This document shows positions 63,475 through 64,000 of a stretch of DNA of 64,000 bases, in pieces (the first letter of the stretch is position 1; every line of letters begins with the position of its first letter). The notes beneath the pieces were generated by a model. That model was not told where the DNA came from. It made no database searches and worked only from the letters and a program-made list of their open reading frames with translations. The stretch covers positions 372,001 to 436,000 of the forward strand of contig JANQAE010000002.1 in assembly GCA_024707225.1 (NCBI GenBank), read 5' to 3'. The position numbers were made by a program, and so were the translations under genes. Origin of the DNA: Dokdonella sp. GTDB lineage: Bacteria > Pseudomonadota > Gammaproteobacteria > Xanthomonadales > Rhodanobacteraceae.

Positions 63475-64000
63475 ATGACCGATCTCGCCGATGAATCACC
63501 CGCCACCCGCCGCGACGTCACCGTGCTGCTGCACGCGTGGAGCGACGGCGACGCCGCCGCCGCGGACCGCCTGACCGAGCTGGTCTACGCGCAGGTCCGC
63601 GCGATGGCCGGCAAGCACCTGCGCCAGGTCGACGCCGGCGTCACGCTGCAGGCGACCGAGCTGGCCCACGAGATGTTCATGCGCCTGCTCGAGGCCGACG
63701 TCAGTTGGCGCGACCGGCGTCATTTCTACGGCGTCGTCAGCGCGGCGCTGCGCAACATCCTGATCGACACCGCGCGTGCGCGCGGCAGCGAGAAGCGCGG
63801 CGGCCGGCAGATCCACGTGACGCTGTCGGCCGCCGACGGCGTCGCCGACGAGCGCGGCGACGCGCTGGTGCTCGACGACGCGCTGCAGGCGCTCAAGGCG
63901 GTCGACGCGCGCAAGCACGAGATCGTCGAGTTCCACTATCTGCTCGGCCTCAAGCGCGAGGAGATCGCCGAGGTCACCGGCCTGTCGGTACCGACCGTGG
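63475..64000 (+). CDS. ECF-type sigma factor (kinase-paired subfamily), truncated by the window end
   Basis: The first 175 codons of a third sigma-70 family protein of the same subfamily as those at 17780 and 29136. Region 2 is TELVYAQVRAMAGKHLRQ, ATELAHEMFMRLLEADVSWRDRRHFYGVVSAALRNILIDTARARGSEKRGG. Region 4 is VEFHYLLGLKREEIAEVTGLSVPTV, cut at the HTH. The start at 63475 (MTDLADESPATRR) is the only good in-frame ATG. By analogy a PknB-type kinase gene may follow beyond the window. It is divergent from the exported beta-helix gene. Confidence 0.9.
   Translation, partial: MTDLADESPATRRDVTVLLHAWSDGDAAAADRLTELVYAQVRAMAGKHLRQVDAGVTLQATELAHEMFMRLLEADVSWRDRRHFYGVVSAALRNILIDTARARGSEKRGGRQIHVTLSAADGVADERGDALVLDDALQALKAVDARKHEIVEFHYLLGLKREEIAEVTGLSVPTV

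Noticed and set aside
1-64000. tRNA, rRNA, CRISPR array, IS element or prophage
   Set aside because: No cloverleaf, rRNA core, regularly spaced repeat, transposase or phage structural gene was recognised on either strand.

Overview
The window is a GC-rich chromosomal segment whose gene content points to a gammaproteobacterium of the Lysobacterales (Xanthomonadales), most likely a Dokdonella- or Rhodanobacteraceae-like environmental strain. That placement is an inference. It rests on the paired ECF-type sigma factors and PknB-type kinases with TPR-like tails, the many exported beta-propeller, beta-helix and FG-GAP proteins, several of which carry a C-terminal IFxxGFE-like tail, and the FadL, TsaB, Orn, GlcB and TrxC proteins. 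No tRNA, rRNA, CRISPR array, IS element or prophage was seen.

Layout. 0.2-1.9 kb: a ribbon-helix-helix regulator and a PHB-depolymerase-type esterase. 2.2-5.9 kb, minus strand: an exported propeller protein, an amidohydrolase, a DUF1801 protein and a YqaA-type membrane protein. 6.1-6.9 kb: a manganese (yybP-ykoY) riboswitch ahead of a GDT1/TMEM165-type Mn exporter. 7.0-9.8 kb: an OmpR-type response regulator overlapping a soluble hybrid histidine kinase. 10.0-12.0 kb: an Fnr-family regulator and, divergently, a broken ribonucleotide-reductase-like gene behind a good Fnr box. 12.3-15.3 kb: malate synthase G and thioredoxin TrxC. 15.5-19.7 kb: an overlapping operon for an exported protein, a sigma factor and a Ser/Thr kinase. 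19.9-26.2 kb: a ModE/substrate-binding-type regulator divergent from fdsGBA, the soluble NAD-dependent formate dehydrogenase. 26.4-31.2 kb: a second sigma/kinase pair and an exported delta-60-type propeller, which sit between fdsA and the remaining fds genes fdhD and fdsD (31.4-32.5 kb). 32.5-34.8 kb: fadL with a PsrA-like operator and a strong terminator, then tsaB. 35.2-38.3 kb: two phospholipid enzymes and an SRPBCC-ArsR pair with duplicated operators. 38.4-43.0 kb: an L,D-transpeptidase, a transglutaminase-like membrane protein and a nitronate monooxygenase. 43.0-44.2 kb: a Xre-RES toxin-antitoxin pair. 44.2-51.0 kb: a CadC-like TPR regulator and a 1376-residue exported protein. 51-57 kb: a DUF748 protein, a small membrane protein, a DJ-1/PfpI protein, a WYL regulator and a NarL-type two-component pair. 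57-64 kb: DUF2141, carotenoid oxygenase, DUF885, orn, an exported beta-helix protein and a third sigma factor cut by the window end.

The main functional units are formate oxidation (fdsGBA plus fdhD-fdsD), three sigma-factor modules of which two have a visible kinase partner, an oxygen-responsive pair (Fnr and the RNR-like gene), Mn homeostasis by riboswitch, and a toxin-antitoxin pair.

An important caveat is that about ten single-base indels break genes that are otherwise intact (near 6441, 11345, 11745, 26400, 28880, 38509, 38758, 44970, 57978 and 62050). Several fall in, or would be repaired within, short homopolymers. Residual assembly error is the simplest explanation, so these genes should not be called pseudogenes without read support.
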